DNA from: JBDZUZ01 sp040255445
GTDB taxonomy: Bacteria > Planctomycetota > Phycisphaerae > Phycisphaerales > UBA1924
NCBI GenBank assembly: GCA_040255445.1
Contig: JBDZUZ010000032.1
Location: 1 to 26,790 of the forward strand
DNA: 26,790 nucleotides
Reading direction: 5' to 3'
Part shown: positions 1 to 7,916 of the stretch, in pieces
How the letters are laid out: the number at the start of each line of letters is the position of its first letter
Position numbering within the stretch: position 1 is the first letter of the stretch
Notes under the pieces: model-generated
The model's database searches: none
Told to the model about the DNA's origin: nothing
Seen by the model: the letters and a program-made list of their open reading frames with translations, nothing else
Translations under genes and position numbers: made by a program

Positions 1-50
1 GTCGCCGCCGTTTTTCTATCAGCAATCAAGACTGGCTCAGCGGCCGCCGC

Positions 51-929
51 TCAGCGCTTGCGCCGCAGCGCGACCAGACCGCTCAGGCCCAGCAGCGCCA
101 TCGCGCCCGGAGCGGGAACGATCGTCATGAACTGATCGCCGGGGAACTGACGCAGGTCGACTCCGCTCGGGCCGCCCAGGTTGGCGGTCGAACCGACGGG
201 GGCGAGGAACTGGTTGGAGAGGAAGTCGCCGCCACCGTTGCTGATGAAGGCCATCACCTTCACGCTGGAAGCCGAGCTGCCGAAGAACGTCGGCATGTCG
301 ATCACGAGCTCCCAGCCCATCGTCGCGCCCAGCGCGCCGGCGACGCCACTGTCGGAGACGCCCATCCCGTTCGCGTTGTTCCAGCCGACCGTGACGCCCT
401 GGCCGCCCACCGCGTTGACCAGCGGCAGGTCGCCGGTGCCGCCCGCCGTCCAGATATCGCCGCCGGTGTTGGCGACGAGGTCGAAGCCGCGGATGCCCAG
501 GAAGCCGCCGCCGACCTCGAAGCGGATGCCGCGCTCGGGCTCGAAGCCGTCATCGAAGCGCATGCCCGCCATGTTGTTGATCTCGTTGAAGCCGCCGTCG
601 ACGTTGTCGTTCTGCAGCGTCTGCTCGCCGCCGGCGACACCGTCGAAGAAGATCCACATCTTGTTGAAGTTGCCTTCGAGGTTGCCCGTCATCGAGAACC
701 GCAGCTGGTTCCCGCTGATCGTGCCCCACGCGGCGTTGAGCTCGCTGCCGCCCGGGCTGTCCTGCGTGCCGGCGGTCGAGTTACCAAACTGCGTCGGCGA
801 GTTCTGAACCGCGAGCAGCGAGAGCCCGTTCGTCCCGGCATCGGCCGGAATGTTCGAGCCATCGATCTGAGCGAAGGCCGAGCCGGCGCAGAGCGCAAGC
901 GCGGCGGAAGCAAGGAAATACGTCTTCAT
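51..929 (-). CDS. Secreted protein with PEP-CTERM-like C-terminal sorting signal
   Basis: A 292-residue exported protein of unknown function. Residues 1-21 form a Sec signal peptide (MKTYFLASAALALCAGSAFA, probable cleavage after AFA). The body is rich in Gly, Asn and Asp with alternating hydrophobic residues, as in secreted beta-sandwich proteins. The C-terminus has VPAPG, a hydrophobic segment and RRKR, which matches the three-part PEP-CTERM sorting signal except for Ala in place of Glu (VPEP). Proteins of this kind are typically cut and anchored by an exosortase/archaeosortase at the cell surface; that role is inferred from the tail. The start was chosen because it begins the signal peptide and has an AGGAG 10 nt upstream; a longer reading to 1010 would add 27 Arg-rich residues before the signal. 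It has its own promoter (983-1010) and follows ftsI on the same strand, probably as a separate unit. Confidence 0.8.
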   Translation of the reverse strand: MKTYFLASAALALCAGSAFAQIDGSNIPADAGTNGLSLLAVQNSPTQFGNSTAGTQDSPGGSELNAAWGTISGNQLRFSMTGNLEGNFNKMWIFFDGVAGGEQTLQNDNVDGGFNEINNMAGMRFDDGFEPERGIRFEVGGGFLGIRGFDLVANTGGDIWTAGGTGDLPLVNAVGGQGVTVGWNNANGMGVSDSGVAGALGATMGWELVIDMPTFFGSSASSVKVMAFISNGGGDFLSNQFLAPVGSTANLGGPSGVDLRQFPGDQFMTIVPAPGAMALLGLSGLVALRRKR

Positions 930-982
930 GGGGTCTCGTCTCCTCTTGAGGTCTCTCCGGCCACAACGTGGCGGCCATGAAG

Positions 983-1010
983 AGTCTAGATCAACCCCGA
1001 GGAAACTCAA
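983..1010 (-). promoter_or_regulatory. Sigma-70-type promoter for the PEP-CTERM gene
   Basis: On the minus strand a -35 TTGAGT (1005-1010) is followed after 16 nt by a -10 TAGACT (983-988). This would start transcription about 45 nt before the ATG at 929 and leave room for the AGGAG ribosome site. It lies in the gap after the ftsI stop, so the secreted-protein gene can be expressed independently of the division cluster. Confidence 0.5.
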
Positions 1011-1034
1011 TCCGGTTTTTGGAAGTGCTACCAG

Positions 1035-3071
1035 TTACCGGACGCCCGCAGGGCGTGCCTGCGGCGCACTCCCAGCCCTCGGCGCCGCCGCGGCCGGATT
1101 CCCGGGCTTTGGCGGGGCCGGCGGCGATGGATCGACGCCCAGGTATGCAAGCGCCCGCTCCACCACGCGGCGGGCCGCGGGCCCGGCTGTCGCCGAGCCG
1201 TAGTGCTTCCGCACGGGCCTCGCATACACGAGCTCCGGCCCGGGGTCATCGATCACCACCAGCACCACGATCCGCGGATTCTCGAGCGGGGCGCCCACGA
1301 TGAAGCTCGAGTTGTACTGATCGTCGTAGTACCCGGCGCCGCGCGGCCGCCGCTTCCCCTCGGGCGCCTTGCCCAGCGGGATCTCCGCCGTGCCCGACTT
1401 CCCAAACATCGTGTACTTCCAGCCCTCGGGCGGCGGCTCGATCCAGCGCGACTCCATGTTGCTGGTCACATCCGCCATCGCCGTGCGCGTGAGCACAGCG
1501 ACCTCCGGCGGCAGCACCCGGTAGATCACCGTGTCGGGCTCGCCCGGCGTCGCCGCGGTGAGCCGCAGCGTCGGCATCGTGCCCGCCATCTCGCCCTTCC
1601 GCGCGAATGCGCTGAACGCCCGCACCATCTGCACCGGCGTCACCGCGAGCTCATGGCCGTACGCGACCGATGTGTGCGTGTACTTCGTCCACTGCCGCAG
1701 GCTGGTAACGATGCCGCCCGACTCGCCGGGCAGGCCGATGTTGGTGGGCCGTCCGAACCCGAACCGTTCGATGCAGCCGTGCAGCTGCGCCGGCGTCAAA
1801 CGCTCGGCCGCCTTCACCATGCCGATGTTCGACGAGTTCACCAGCACCTCGGACCAGCTCATCGTCGCCCGCCGCGTCACATCCAGGATCGGCCGGCCGT
1901 AGCTGGTCCGCCAGATGCCGCCCTCGGTATCGAAGATCTCCTCGGGCTTGGCCAGCCCCAGTTCCGTGATCGTCGCCCACACGAAAGGCTTGAAGGTCGA
2001 GCCCGGCTCGTAGACGTCCTCGACGCAGCGGTTCCGCGCCATCGCCGGGTGCTTCTCGCGGCCCTCGTCCTTCGTCAGCGTGATGTACCGCTGCCGCGTC
2101 GTGGGCAGATCTCCCCCCGCCGGAGCCCGCTCGCCCTTCTTCAGCGCGTTCGGCCACGGGTACGGCACCGCATCGGGCACCTCCCGCATGATGTCGACCA
2201 TCGCCAGCACTTCGCCGGTGTTGGGGTCGACCATCACCAGGCGCCCGCCCGCGGCGTTGCACTCTTCCACCCGCCGTGCAAGCTCCTCGTGCGCCATCCG
2301 CTGCAGTTCGAGATCGATCGACAGCCGCACATCCTGACCCGGCAGCGCCGGCTGGATCTGCCCCGGCTCAACCCAGAGCGGCCGGCCGCTCAGATCACGC
2401 ACGAACGCGGTCTTGCCCTTCTGGCCCGCGAGTTCGGTGTTGAGCGCCCGCTCAGCGCCCAGAAGCCCGGTGTGACCAAACCCCACGAACCCGACGATCG
2501 AAGCAACCTCCGACCCGCCCGGATACTCGCGCACCTGCTGACGCTCGAGCGAGACGCCGCGGATCTTGAGTTCGCGCACCGCCTGCTCGTGATCGGGCGA
2601 CAACACATCCCCGATCGGCAGGTAGCGGATCGGCTTGGGGGCCTCGGCCGCGGGCGGCGGCTGCTCACCCCCGCCGGGCGATTCGACCTTCGGCGCCGCG
2701 AGCGCCAGCCGACGCTGATTCTCCGCGAGCGCACCGATGATCCGGCTCCCGACTTCTTCTTCCGGCAGTTCGATCGCGCGGGCGAGCTTCACGATCGCCT
2801 CGTGCGGCGGCTCGGGCAGCAGCACAGGATCGACCAGCACGCGATACCCGAAGCGCGTCGCCGACAACAGCCGCCCGCGGCGATCCATGAGATCCCCGCG
2901 CAGCGGCAACTCCGGCTTGGCCGTGACCCGCGGCTTCTGATGCTCACGAAGCTCCGCCGACGGCGCCATCTGCAACTGCGCAACCCGCACCAGCACGGCC
3001 CCGAGAAGCAGTGTCACCACCACCGGGAGTCCCAGCATCACCAGCCGCTGCGTCAACGCGCGATCCTGCAT
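1035..3071 (-). CDS. ftsI: Class B penicillin-binding protein, FtsI/PBP3-like transpeptidase
   Basis: A 678-residue peptidoglycan D,D-transpeptidase that cross-links septal wall in the periplasm. One N-terminal membrane anchor lies at about residues 11-30, followed by a PBP dimerisation region with the usual RG...DRRGRLL start (about 58-68). The transpeptidase domain has all three active-site motifs: S358-T-F-K361 (acyl-enzyme serine and base), S413-S-N415 and K558-S-G-T561. There are no PASTA domains. The C-terminus (about 648-678) is a Pro/Ala-rich tail. Between the DPNTGEVLAM strand and the SxxK motif there is a longer, charged stretch (about 300-345) than I expect for the family. It follows the ftsL-like gene by 21 bp, as in dcw clusters, which favours FtsI over an elongation PBP2. 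Confidence in the enzyme class is very high and in the divisome role good. Confidence 0.92.
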   Translation of the reverse strand: MQDRALTQRLVMLGLPVVVTLLLGAVLVRVAQLQMAPSAELREHQKPRVTAKPELPLRGDLMDRRGRLLSATRFGYRVLVDPVLLPEPPHEAIVKLARAIELPEEEVGSRIIGALAENQRRLALAAPKVESPGGGEQPPPAAEAPKPIRYLPIGDVLSPDHEQAVRELKIRGVSLERQQVREYPGGSEVASIVGFVGFGHTGLLGAERALNTELAGQKGKTAFVRDLSGRPLWVEPGQIQPALPGQDVRLSIDLELQRMAHEELARRVEECNAAGGRLVMVDPNTGEVLAMVDIMREVPDAVPYPWPNALKKGERAPAGGDLPTTRQRYITLTKDEGREKHPAMARNRCVEDVYEPGSTFKPFVWATITELGLAKPEEIFDTEGGIWRTSYGRPILDVTRRATMSWSEVLVNSSNIGMVKAAERLTPAQLHGCIERFGFGRPTNIGLPGESGGIVTSLRQWTKYTHTSVAYGHELAVTPVQMVRAFSAFARKGEMAGTMPTLRLTAATPGEPDTVIYRVLPPEVAVLTRTAMADVTSNMESRWIEPPPEGWKYTMFGKSGTAEIPLGKAPEGKRRPRGAGYYDDQYNSSFIVGAPLENPRIVVLVVIDDPGPELVYARPVRKHYGSATAGPAARRVVERALAYLGVDPSPPAPPKPGNPAAAAPRAGSAPQARPAGVR

Positions 3072-3092
3072 GACCGTCCGCTCCCAGGATTC

Positions 3093-3494
3093 CTACTGCG
3101 GGGGCGTGTCCACGCCGGCGATGCGATTGCGGTTCTGCGTCGGCCGCGGCAGGCTCGATCCGGGCCGACCCGCATCCGGCGGGTTGTCCGCCAGTTGCGA
3201 ACCCTGCTCAGACCCGCCGGGCCCCGGGATCATCGGGGCAAGGCCGCCGATCTCGGCCGCCATCCGCTCGACCTGCTCGGGTGTCACGCGCTCAGCGATC
3301 CGCGTCCGCAACTCGACCAGCCGCTCGTCCGCGGCGTTGATCCGCAGCTGCGCCTGCGCCAGTTCGCTGGCGACCTGCATCCGCGACTGCCGCGCAGCCA
3401 GCAGGTACACCGCCGAACCGCCGAAGACCAGGATGACCAGCGCCAGCTTGCCGAACACGCGTGCCACCTCACCAGACGCCCGGGGCCGAATCAA
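3093..3494 (-). CDS. ftsL: FtsL-like septum protein (membrane anchor plus coiled coil)
   Basis: A 133-residue bitopic membrane protein. A short basic N-terminus precedes one transmembrane helix (about 15-34), then a heptad-like helical region (about 35-85) with repeated Leu, Ala and charged residues, then a Pro/Gly-rich tail. This layout, the small size and the position directly before ftsI match FtsL, which scaffolds FtsI/FtsW at the septum. FtsL sequences diverge fast, so the name rests on topology and synteny rather than motifs. The open frame begins with TTG overlapping the stop of the upstream LysM gene (TTGA), which implies translational coupling. GTG codons at residues 10 and 13 are alternative starts and would shorten the cytoplasmic tail. 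Confidence 0.68.
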   Translation of the reverse strand: MIRPRASGEVARVFGKLALVILVFGGSAVYLLAARQSRMQVASELAQAQLRINAADERLVELRTRIAERVTPEQVERMAAEIGGLAPMIPGPGGSEQGSQLADNPPDAGRPGSSLPRPTQNRNRIAGVDTPPQ

Positions 3495-4489
3495 ACCTCC
3501 GGAAGCTTGAGTTCAAGCCCGACGGGCACGTTGTTCGCGTCCTTGATCCGGGCCTTGTTCAACTCGACGATCTCAGCCGCCCGGCGGCTGCTGCCGAGCA
3601 GACGCTGCGCGATCTCGCCAAGCGTATCGCCCTTGCGAACGGTGTATGTCGCGGGAGCGGGGCGGGACGGCGTCCGCGGCTCCGCCTTCGGCGCCGGAGT
3701 CTGGGGCTTCGCGACCGGCTGCGACGCGGGCTTGCCCGTGATCACCTCGCTGGGGGGAAGCTCGATGCGGGTACCGAGGCGAACCGTTCCGTCGGCCCCG
3801 ACGCGATCCTTGTTGAACTCCGCCAGCTTCCGCCAGTGCTTGCCGTCGCCATAGTGCTCCTTGGCGATCTTGAACAGCGAGTCGCCCGAGGTGACGGTGT
3901 GCCAACGGCTCGCGGCCTTGGGTTCGGTCACCTGCGGAACAGGCCGCACCTGGCCATCGGGGCGGGCCGATGTCGGCGATGCCACACCAGCGGCCGATCC
4001 ACCGCCGAGCGGCTCCAGGTCGGACTGCGCAACCGCCGGGATGTAAATCCGGCCGTTGCGGACCTCCCCGCCCAACTCTTGAATCCGCCTGATCAAGTCA
4101 TCCTGAACACCACCACCGTCCGCGCTCGCAACGCTCGTTCCCGTCGGCGCACCCTGTACGATCTCGATCGGCGGCGCCGGCTCGATGACCGGTTGCATTG
4201 AGCCGGCCTGCATGGTGCCCGGCTGGCCCGCGCCAACCTGCTCCGCCGCGGCGAGCTCGCGCTCAACCGCGGCGCTCAGAATCGAACCGGTCGGCGCCGG
4301 CATCTCGGTCTCGTTGGCCGCGAGCGGCGCGACATCCACCGGCACCGAAGGCACCAGCACCGGCTGGGCCGGTGTGTTCACAGCGAGCTCGGAGCGGTTG
4401 GCGGTCGACCAGTGGTCCGCGATCAGCACGAACACCACGAGCACGACCAGGAAACCGACGATGAGTGCGAGCTTGAGTTCACGAGTCAC
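3491..4489 (-). CDS. Membrane-anchored protein with two LysM domains
   Basis: About 332 residues. A cytoplasmic start (VTRELKLAL) leads into one transmembrane helix (about 7-24). A long low-complexity Pro/Ala linker follows, then a LysM domain at about 196-245 (TVTSGDSLFKIAKEHYG) and a second at about 281-330 (YTVRKGDTLGEIAQRLLG). LysM domains bind the glycan backbone of peptidoglycan, so the protein probably tethers the inner membrane to the wall or marks the septum. No hydrolase domain is visible. I chose the GTG at 4489 because the protein then starts just before the helix; an ATG at 4558 would add 23 residues rich in Arg and Gly, and neither start has a strong ribosome site. It sits between rsmH and ftsL and overlaps the latter, so it is probably co-transcribed with the division genes. 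Confidence 0.82.
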   Translation of the reverse strand: MTRELKLALIVGFLVVLVVFVLIADHWSTANRSELAVNTPAQPVLVPSVPVDVAPLAANETEMPAPTGSILSAAVERELAAAEQVGAGQPGTMQAGSMQPVIEPAPPIEIVQGAPTGTSVASADGGGVQDDLIRRIQELGGEVRNGRIYIPAVAQSDLEPLGGGSAAGVASPTSARPDGQVRPVPQVTEPKAASRWHTVTSGDSLFKIAKEHYGDGKHWRKLAEFNKDRVGADGTVRLGTRIELPPSEVITGKPASQPVAKPQTPAPKAEPRTPSRPAPATYTVRKGDTLGEIAQRLLGSSRRAAEIVELNKARIKDANNVPVGLELKLPEV

Positions 4490-4657
4490 GGCAGCAGGAT
4501 CCCCGCGGCCACACGGTCGGCCGCTTCTCGAAGCCCTCGCCACCCTGTCGTGCAGCATCCGTGCTGCCGCGATTCAGGCCGACGAGCGGCCCGCCGCACC
4601 TGTGCGCCGCGGGCCAAGATCCACCACCATCCAAAGACCCGGAACGACGAGTCCCGT

Positions 4658-5593
4658 TCAACCACCACAAAACCGTATCACTCTGAGCTTGGCCGATCGC
4701 GAACGCGGATTCGTTTCCACCTCGTCATCCGCCGCAACCACCGGCCCGCCAGACACATCCTCCGCAACAGATTCTTTCACCATCCCGCCGAACGCCCGCT
4801 TCACCATGCGGTCTTCGAGCGAGTGGAACGAAATCACCCCAATCCGCGCCCCGGGGCTGAGCCACGACAACCGGCCCGTACGCCCCTGAGCTATCTCACC
4901 GAGCAGGGCCTCCAGGGCGCCGAGCTCGTCATTCACCGCGATCCGCAACGCCTGAAAAGTCCGCGTCGCGGGGTCGATCTGACCCGGGGCCCGTCCGAAA
5001 GGCGCGCAAGCCGATCGGACAACCTCGGCCAGCCGGCCCGTGGTGGTTATCGGTTGCTCTGTTCGGGCTTGGACAAGTTTTCGAGCGATCCGGCGCGACT
5101 CGCGGTCTTCGCCCAGTTCCCAGATGATCCGCGCCAGTTCGGCCTCCGGGAGGGAGTTGACCAGATCCGCCGCGGACGTCGGCGCGGATGGGTCCAGCCG
5201 CATATCCAGCGGGCCGTCCCGCATGAAACTGAACCCCCGCGATCCATCATCCATCTGGTTGCTGCTGAAGCCCAGGTCGGCCAGCACGACATCCGCGATG
5301 ATCCCGCGGGAGCGCAGCTCCCGTGGCAGGCCGGCGAAGTTGCCTCGCACCGCCACGACCTCCGCCGCGGCCCCGGTCGCCCCCACCGCCGCGGTCGCCC
5401 GGACCAGGTTCCCCGCATCCACATCATTCAGAACCACCCGCACCCCGCCGCCCGCGGCCCTGGCCAAGTCCGCCGCGTGCCCGCCCAGCCCCGCGGTGCA
5501 GTCCGCGATCGTCTCGCCGGCCTTGGGCGACAGCAACGACCGCACCTCTCGGGGCAGCACAGGGATGTGTCGCGGTTCCTGGGGCGGCGGCAT
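4658..5593 (-). CDS. rsmH: 16S rRNA (cytosine-1402-N4)-methyltransferase RsmH (MraW)
   Basis: A 311-residue S-adenosylmethionine-dependent enzyme that methylates N4 of C1402 in the 16S rRNA P site. Family motifs are present: HIPVLPREV near the N-terminus, the SAM-binding AGLGGH (about 34-39), ADLGFSSNQ (105-113), RGFSFMRDGPLDMR (about 119-132) and, near the C-terminus, ISFHSLEDRMVK. The length matches the usual 300-315 residues. The start is the ATG before PPPQEPRHIPVL. A longer reading to 5974 runs across the divergent sppA gene and is spurious. rsmH classically heads the dcw cluster; here it heads rsmH-LysM-ftsL-ftsI without mraZ. It has no Shine-Dalgarno, but TACGCT lies exactly 6 nt before the ATG, suggesting a leaderless mRNA. 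Confidence 0.95.
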   Translation of the reverse strand: MPPPQEPRHIPVLPREVRSLLSPKAGETIADCTAGLGGHAADLARAAGGGVRVVLNDVDAGNLVRATAAVGATGAAAEVVAVRGNFAGLPRELRSRGIIADVVLADLGFSSNQMDDGSRGFSFMRDGPLDMRLDPSAPTSAADLVNSLPEAELARIIWELGEDRESRRIARKLVQARTEQPITTTGRLAEVVRSACAPFGRAPGQIDPATRTFQALRIAVNDELGALEALLGEIAQGRTGRLSWLSPGARIGVISFHSLEDRMVKRAFGGMVKESVAEDVSGGPVVAADDEVETNPRSRSAKLRVIRFCGG

Positions 5594-5599
5594 CGGACC

Positions 5600-5605
5600 A
5601 GCGTA
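5600..5605 (-). promoter_or_regulatory. -10 element of rsmH, leaderless configuration
   Basis: TACGCT on the minus strand followed by GGTCCG and then ATG (5593). A start point 6-7 nt after a -10 hexamer would fall on the A of the start codon. There is no purine-rich ribosome site. No convincing -35 is seen 16-18 nt upstream. The element shares the 58-bp divergent region with the sppA promoter. Confidence 0.5.
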
Positions 5606-5617
5606 CGCCGCGCCCGG

Positions 5618-5623
5618 TAGGAT
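5618..5623 (+). promoter_or_regulatory. Probable -10 element of the sppA gene
   Basis: TAGGAT on the plus strand, 28 nt before the ATG at 5652, fits the TANNNT form seen before several genes here. This gene keeps a short leader with AGGA about 7 nt before the start. No good -35 is visible; the upstream DNA overlaps the rsmH promoter, so the two divergent units may compete for polymerase. Confidence 0.4.
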
Positions 5624-5651
5624 CGGGCTCCCCACGCTCCAGGAACCCGCC

Positions 5652-6647
5652 ATGAGACCGATCGCAGCCCTCTTCAGCCTTCTTGTGTTCCTCGCCGCGT
5701 CCTGCTCGCCCAAGATCAAGATCGATGTGGTGGGCGGGTTCGCCGACATCCGCGAACACACGGTCGCCGGCCAGAAGGACGGCCCGCTCAAGGTGGCGGT
5801 GATCGATGTCGAGGGGCTGATCGCGGACACCGGCCGCCCTGGGCTGCTCGGGCCGAGCCGGAACCCCGTCGACCAGATCGTGATGCGGCTGAGCATGGCC
5901 GGAGAGGACGGCGATGTCCGTGCTGTGATCCTCCGCATCAACTCGCCCGGCGGAACCGTCGCAGCCAGCGACATGCTCTACCGCGAGATCTCCGACTTCC
6001 GGAACCGCACCGGCAAGCCCGTCGTGGTCTCGATGGGCGAGGTCGCCGCGAGCGGCGGGTACTACATCGCTCTCGCCTCGGACCGCATCATCGCCGAGCC
6101 GACCACGATCACCGGCTCGATCGGCGTTGTCATCCCGACGCTCAACTTCAGCGAGGGCCTGAACCGCATCGGCATCCGCGCCCGCACGCTGACCTCCGGG
6201 CCCAACAAGGACCTGGCCAACCCCCTCGAGCCCATGGAGGAGGGCCAGTACGCCGTGCTGATGCGCATGGTCGACGACTTCTACGCCCGCTTCCGCACAC
6301 TGGTGGTCGATCGGCGGCCGGCCCTCGCCGCCGACCGGATCGATGAACTCACCGACGGCCGCGTGCTCACGGGTTCCGATGCGCTCGCCGCGGGCCTGGT
6401 CGATCAGACCGGCGGAATCCGCGAAGCCTTCACCGAGGCCAAGTCCCTTGCGGGGATCACGCACGCACGCCTCATCAAGTACGCGGATGAAGACCGCCCG
6501 CCGGGCAGCGTGTACGGCCCATCGGCCACGATGGCGCCCAACGCCGGGACCACGCAGATCAATGTGCTGCAACTCTCCGTGCCGTCGCTGAACCAGATCG
6601 GATCAACCAGCGGCTTCTACTACCTGTGGATCCCGCCGGGCTGGTGA
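5652..6647 (+). CDS. sppA: Signal peptide peptidase SppA-type serine protease (S49 family), lipoprotein
   Basis: A 331-residue protease that degrades cleaved signal peptides or other membrane-bound peptides. The N-terminus has a short signal peptide ending in LAASC, so Cys18 is probably lipidated and the enzyme faces the periplasm. The S49 core is complete: INSPGGTV (about 96-103), nucleophile Ser134 in VAASGGYY, TGSIGVV (154-160) and the general base Lys186 in TSGPNKD, giving the Ser/Lys dyad. It has a single S49 domain, like bacterial SppA short forms, rather than the double-domain enterobacterial SppA. The start was chosen because the ATG begins the signal peptide and has AGGA upstream; the longer open frame from 5040 overlaps rsmH. 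It is divergent from rsmH, and the dehydrogenase gene follows after 55 bp with its own promoter. Confidence 0.9.
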   Translation: MRPIAALFSLLVFLAASCSPKIKIDVVGGFADIREHTVAGQKDGPLKVAVIDVEGLIADTGRPGLLGPSRNPVDQIVMRLSMAGEDGDVRAVILRINSPGGTVAASDMLYREISDFRNRTGKPVVVSMGEVAASGGYYIALASDRIIAEPTTITGSIGVVIPTLNFSEGLNRIGIRARTLTSGPNKDLANPLEPMEEGQYAVLMRMVDDFYARFRTLVVDRRPALAADRIDELTDGRVLTGSDALAAGLVDQTGGIREAFTEAKSLAGITHARLIKYADEDRPPGSVYGPSATMAPNAGTTQINVLQLSVPSLNQIGSTSGFYYLWIPPGW

Positions 6648-6652
6648 TCGCC

Positions 6653-6685
6653 GCCGCCCCGAGGCCGCCCCGAGCCCGCCCCGAT
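6653..6685 (+). repeat. Three tandem 11-bp repeats before the dehydrogenase promoter
   Basis: GCCGCCCCGAG occurs at 6653-6663 and again at 6664-6674. A third copy at 6675-6685 has two changes (CCCGCCCCGAT). The unit length is about one helical turn, so the copies face the same side of the DNA. They cover the place where a -35 would lie for the -10 at 6691, and no -35 is seen. They could be binding sites for an activator or simply low-complexity DNA. Confidence 0.6.
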
Positions 6686-6690
6686 TCCGG

Positions 6691-6696
6691 TAGGCT
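6691..6696 (+). promoter_or_regulatory. -10 element of the dehydrogenase gene, leaderless configuration
   Basis: TAGGCT, then GTCGGC, then ATG at 6703. The hexamer lies exactly 6 nt from the start codon and there is no Shine-Dalgarno. The same TAGGCT-N6-ATG occurs on the other strand before the gene starting at 13531. Confidence 0.55.
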
Positions 6697-6702
6697 GTCG
6701 GC

Positions 6703-7857
6703 ATGCCCAAGGTACTTGTGCTTGGCGCCGGCATGGTCGGCAAGGTCATCGCCGCGGATCTGGCCGCGGACCCGGACTACACGGTCCTGCTCGCGGATGT
6801 GAGCGATGAGAATCTCGCGCGGGCCGCGCGGGAGACGCACCAGCAGCTTCACCTCCGCCGCGCTGATCTCTCCAACGCCGCCGAGGTCACCTCGCTCGCG
6901 AAGGAAGCCGATGTCGTCTGCGGCGCGCTCGCCAGCCACATCGGCTTCAACGCGCTGCGTGCCGTCATCGAGGCCGGCAAACCGTACTGCGATATCTCCT
7001 TCATGCCCGAAGACGCGATGGACCTGGACGGCCTCGCGAAGGACCGCGGCGTCACGGCCGTCGTCGATTGCGGCGTCGCGCCGGGGATGTCCAACCTGCT
7101 CGCGGGCGCGGCGGCCGCGTTGCTCGACCCCTGCGATTCGATCGAGATCTATGTCGGCGGCCTGCCTATCGAGCGGCGCCGGCCCTTCGAGTACAAAGCC
7201 GGCTTCGCCCCCGCCGATGTGATCGAGGAATACACACGGCCGGCCCGGATCGTCGAGAACGGACGCATCACCGTCCGCGAAGCGCTCAGCGAGCCCGAGC
7301 CGATCGACTTCGCCGGCTTGGGCACGCTCGAAGCCTTCAACACCGACGGTCTCCGCTCGCTGGCCTACACGCTCCGCGACCGCGTTCCCTCTATGAAAGA
7401 GAAGACACTGCGTTACCCCGGCCACGCCGGGCTCATGAAGGCCTTCCGCGATGCCGGGCTCTTCAGCAAGGAACCGGTGATGGTCCGCGGCACGCCCGTC
7501 CGGCCGCTCGATCTCACCAGCGCGGTCCTCTTCCCCAAATGGACCTACGAGGACGATGAACGCGATCTGACCGTCATGCGGGTGACCGCCTCCGGCGAGC
7601 GTGACGGCGTGCGGACCCGCATCGGCTGGGATCTCTTCGACACGCGGGACATGAAGACCGGCTTCACCAGCATGTCGCGAACCACCGCCTTCCCCTGTGC
7701 GATCATCGCGCGGATGCTCGCCACCGGCGCCCTGCGGTCTCCGGGCGTCCGCCCGCCCGAACTGCTCGCAACACACGACGGCCTGCTCAAGGCGGTCCTG
7801 AAGCAGCTCGGAGACCGCGGCGTTGAGTACGCATACCACGAACAGGCGCTCGATTGA
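6703..7857 (+). CDS. Saccharopine dehydrogenase-family oxidoreductase, L-lysine dehydrogenase-like
   Basis: A 384-residue cytosolic NAD(P)-dependent oxidoreductase. The N-terminal Rossmann fold has VLVLGAGMVGK (about 4-14) and an acidic residue at the end of the second strand (LLADVS). The central signature DCGVAPGMSNLLAG (about 123-136), YVGGLPIERRRPFEY, and LRYPGHAGLM resemble the L-lysine 6-dehydrogenase branch of the saccharopine dehydrogenase family, also in total length (about 385). This branch oxidises the epsilon-amino group of lysine; related branches use saccharopine or make carboxynorspermidine, so the substrate is not certain. It lies between sppA and lptD without other lysine genes. 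It appears to be transcribed from its own leaderless promoter preceded by tandem 11-bp repeats. Confidence 0.82.
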   Translation: MPKVLVLGAGMVGKVIAADLAADPDYTVLLADVSDENLARAARETHQQLHLRRADLSNAAEVTSLAKEADVVCGALASHIGFNALRAVIEAGKPYCDISFMPEDAMDLDGLAKDRGVTAVVDCGVAPGMSNLLAGAAAALLDPCDSIEIYVGGLPIERRRPFEYKAGFAPADVIEEYTRPARIVENGRITVREALSEPEPIDFAGLGTLEAFNTDGLRSLAYTLRDRVPSMKEKTLRYPGHAGLMKAFRDAGLFSKEPVMVRGTPVRPLDLTSAVLFPKWTYEDDERDLTVMRVTASGERDGVRTRIGWDLFDTRDMKTGFTSMSRTTAFPCAIIARMLATGALRSPGVRPPELLATHDGLLKAVLKQLGDRGVEYAYHEQALD

Positions 7858-7879
7858 CCGTGACCACGCTCCCCCGCAC

Positions 7880-7908
7880 TTGTGACCCGCGCTGACCGCC
7901 CGTAGCAT
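7880..7908 (+). promoter_or_regulatory. Promoter of the lptD-like gene, near-leaderless
   Basis: TTGTGA (7880-7885) is separated by exactly 17 nt from TAGCAT (7903-7908), which lies 8 nt before the ATG at 7917. The predicted start point is at or one to two bases before the start codon. No Shine-Dalgarno is present (the spacer is CCGCCCCG). This is the best-formed -35/-10 pair in the window. Confidence 0.6.
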
Positions 7909-7916
7909 CCGCCCCG

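Noticed and set aside
1..50. GC-rich stretch followed by TTTTT at the left edge, considered as a terminator
   Set aside because: The upstream arm would lie outside the window, so no stem can be shown.
1203..3854. Plus-strand open frame of 883 codons opposite ftsI and ftsL
   Set aside because: It is Arg/His/Pro-rich with no domain and is the antisense of genes with clear active-site motifs; long shadow frames are expected in G+C-rich DNA.
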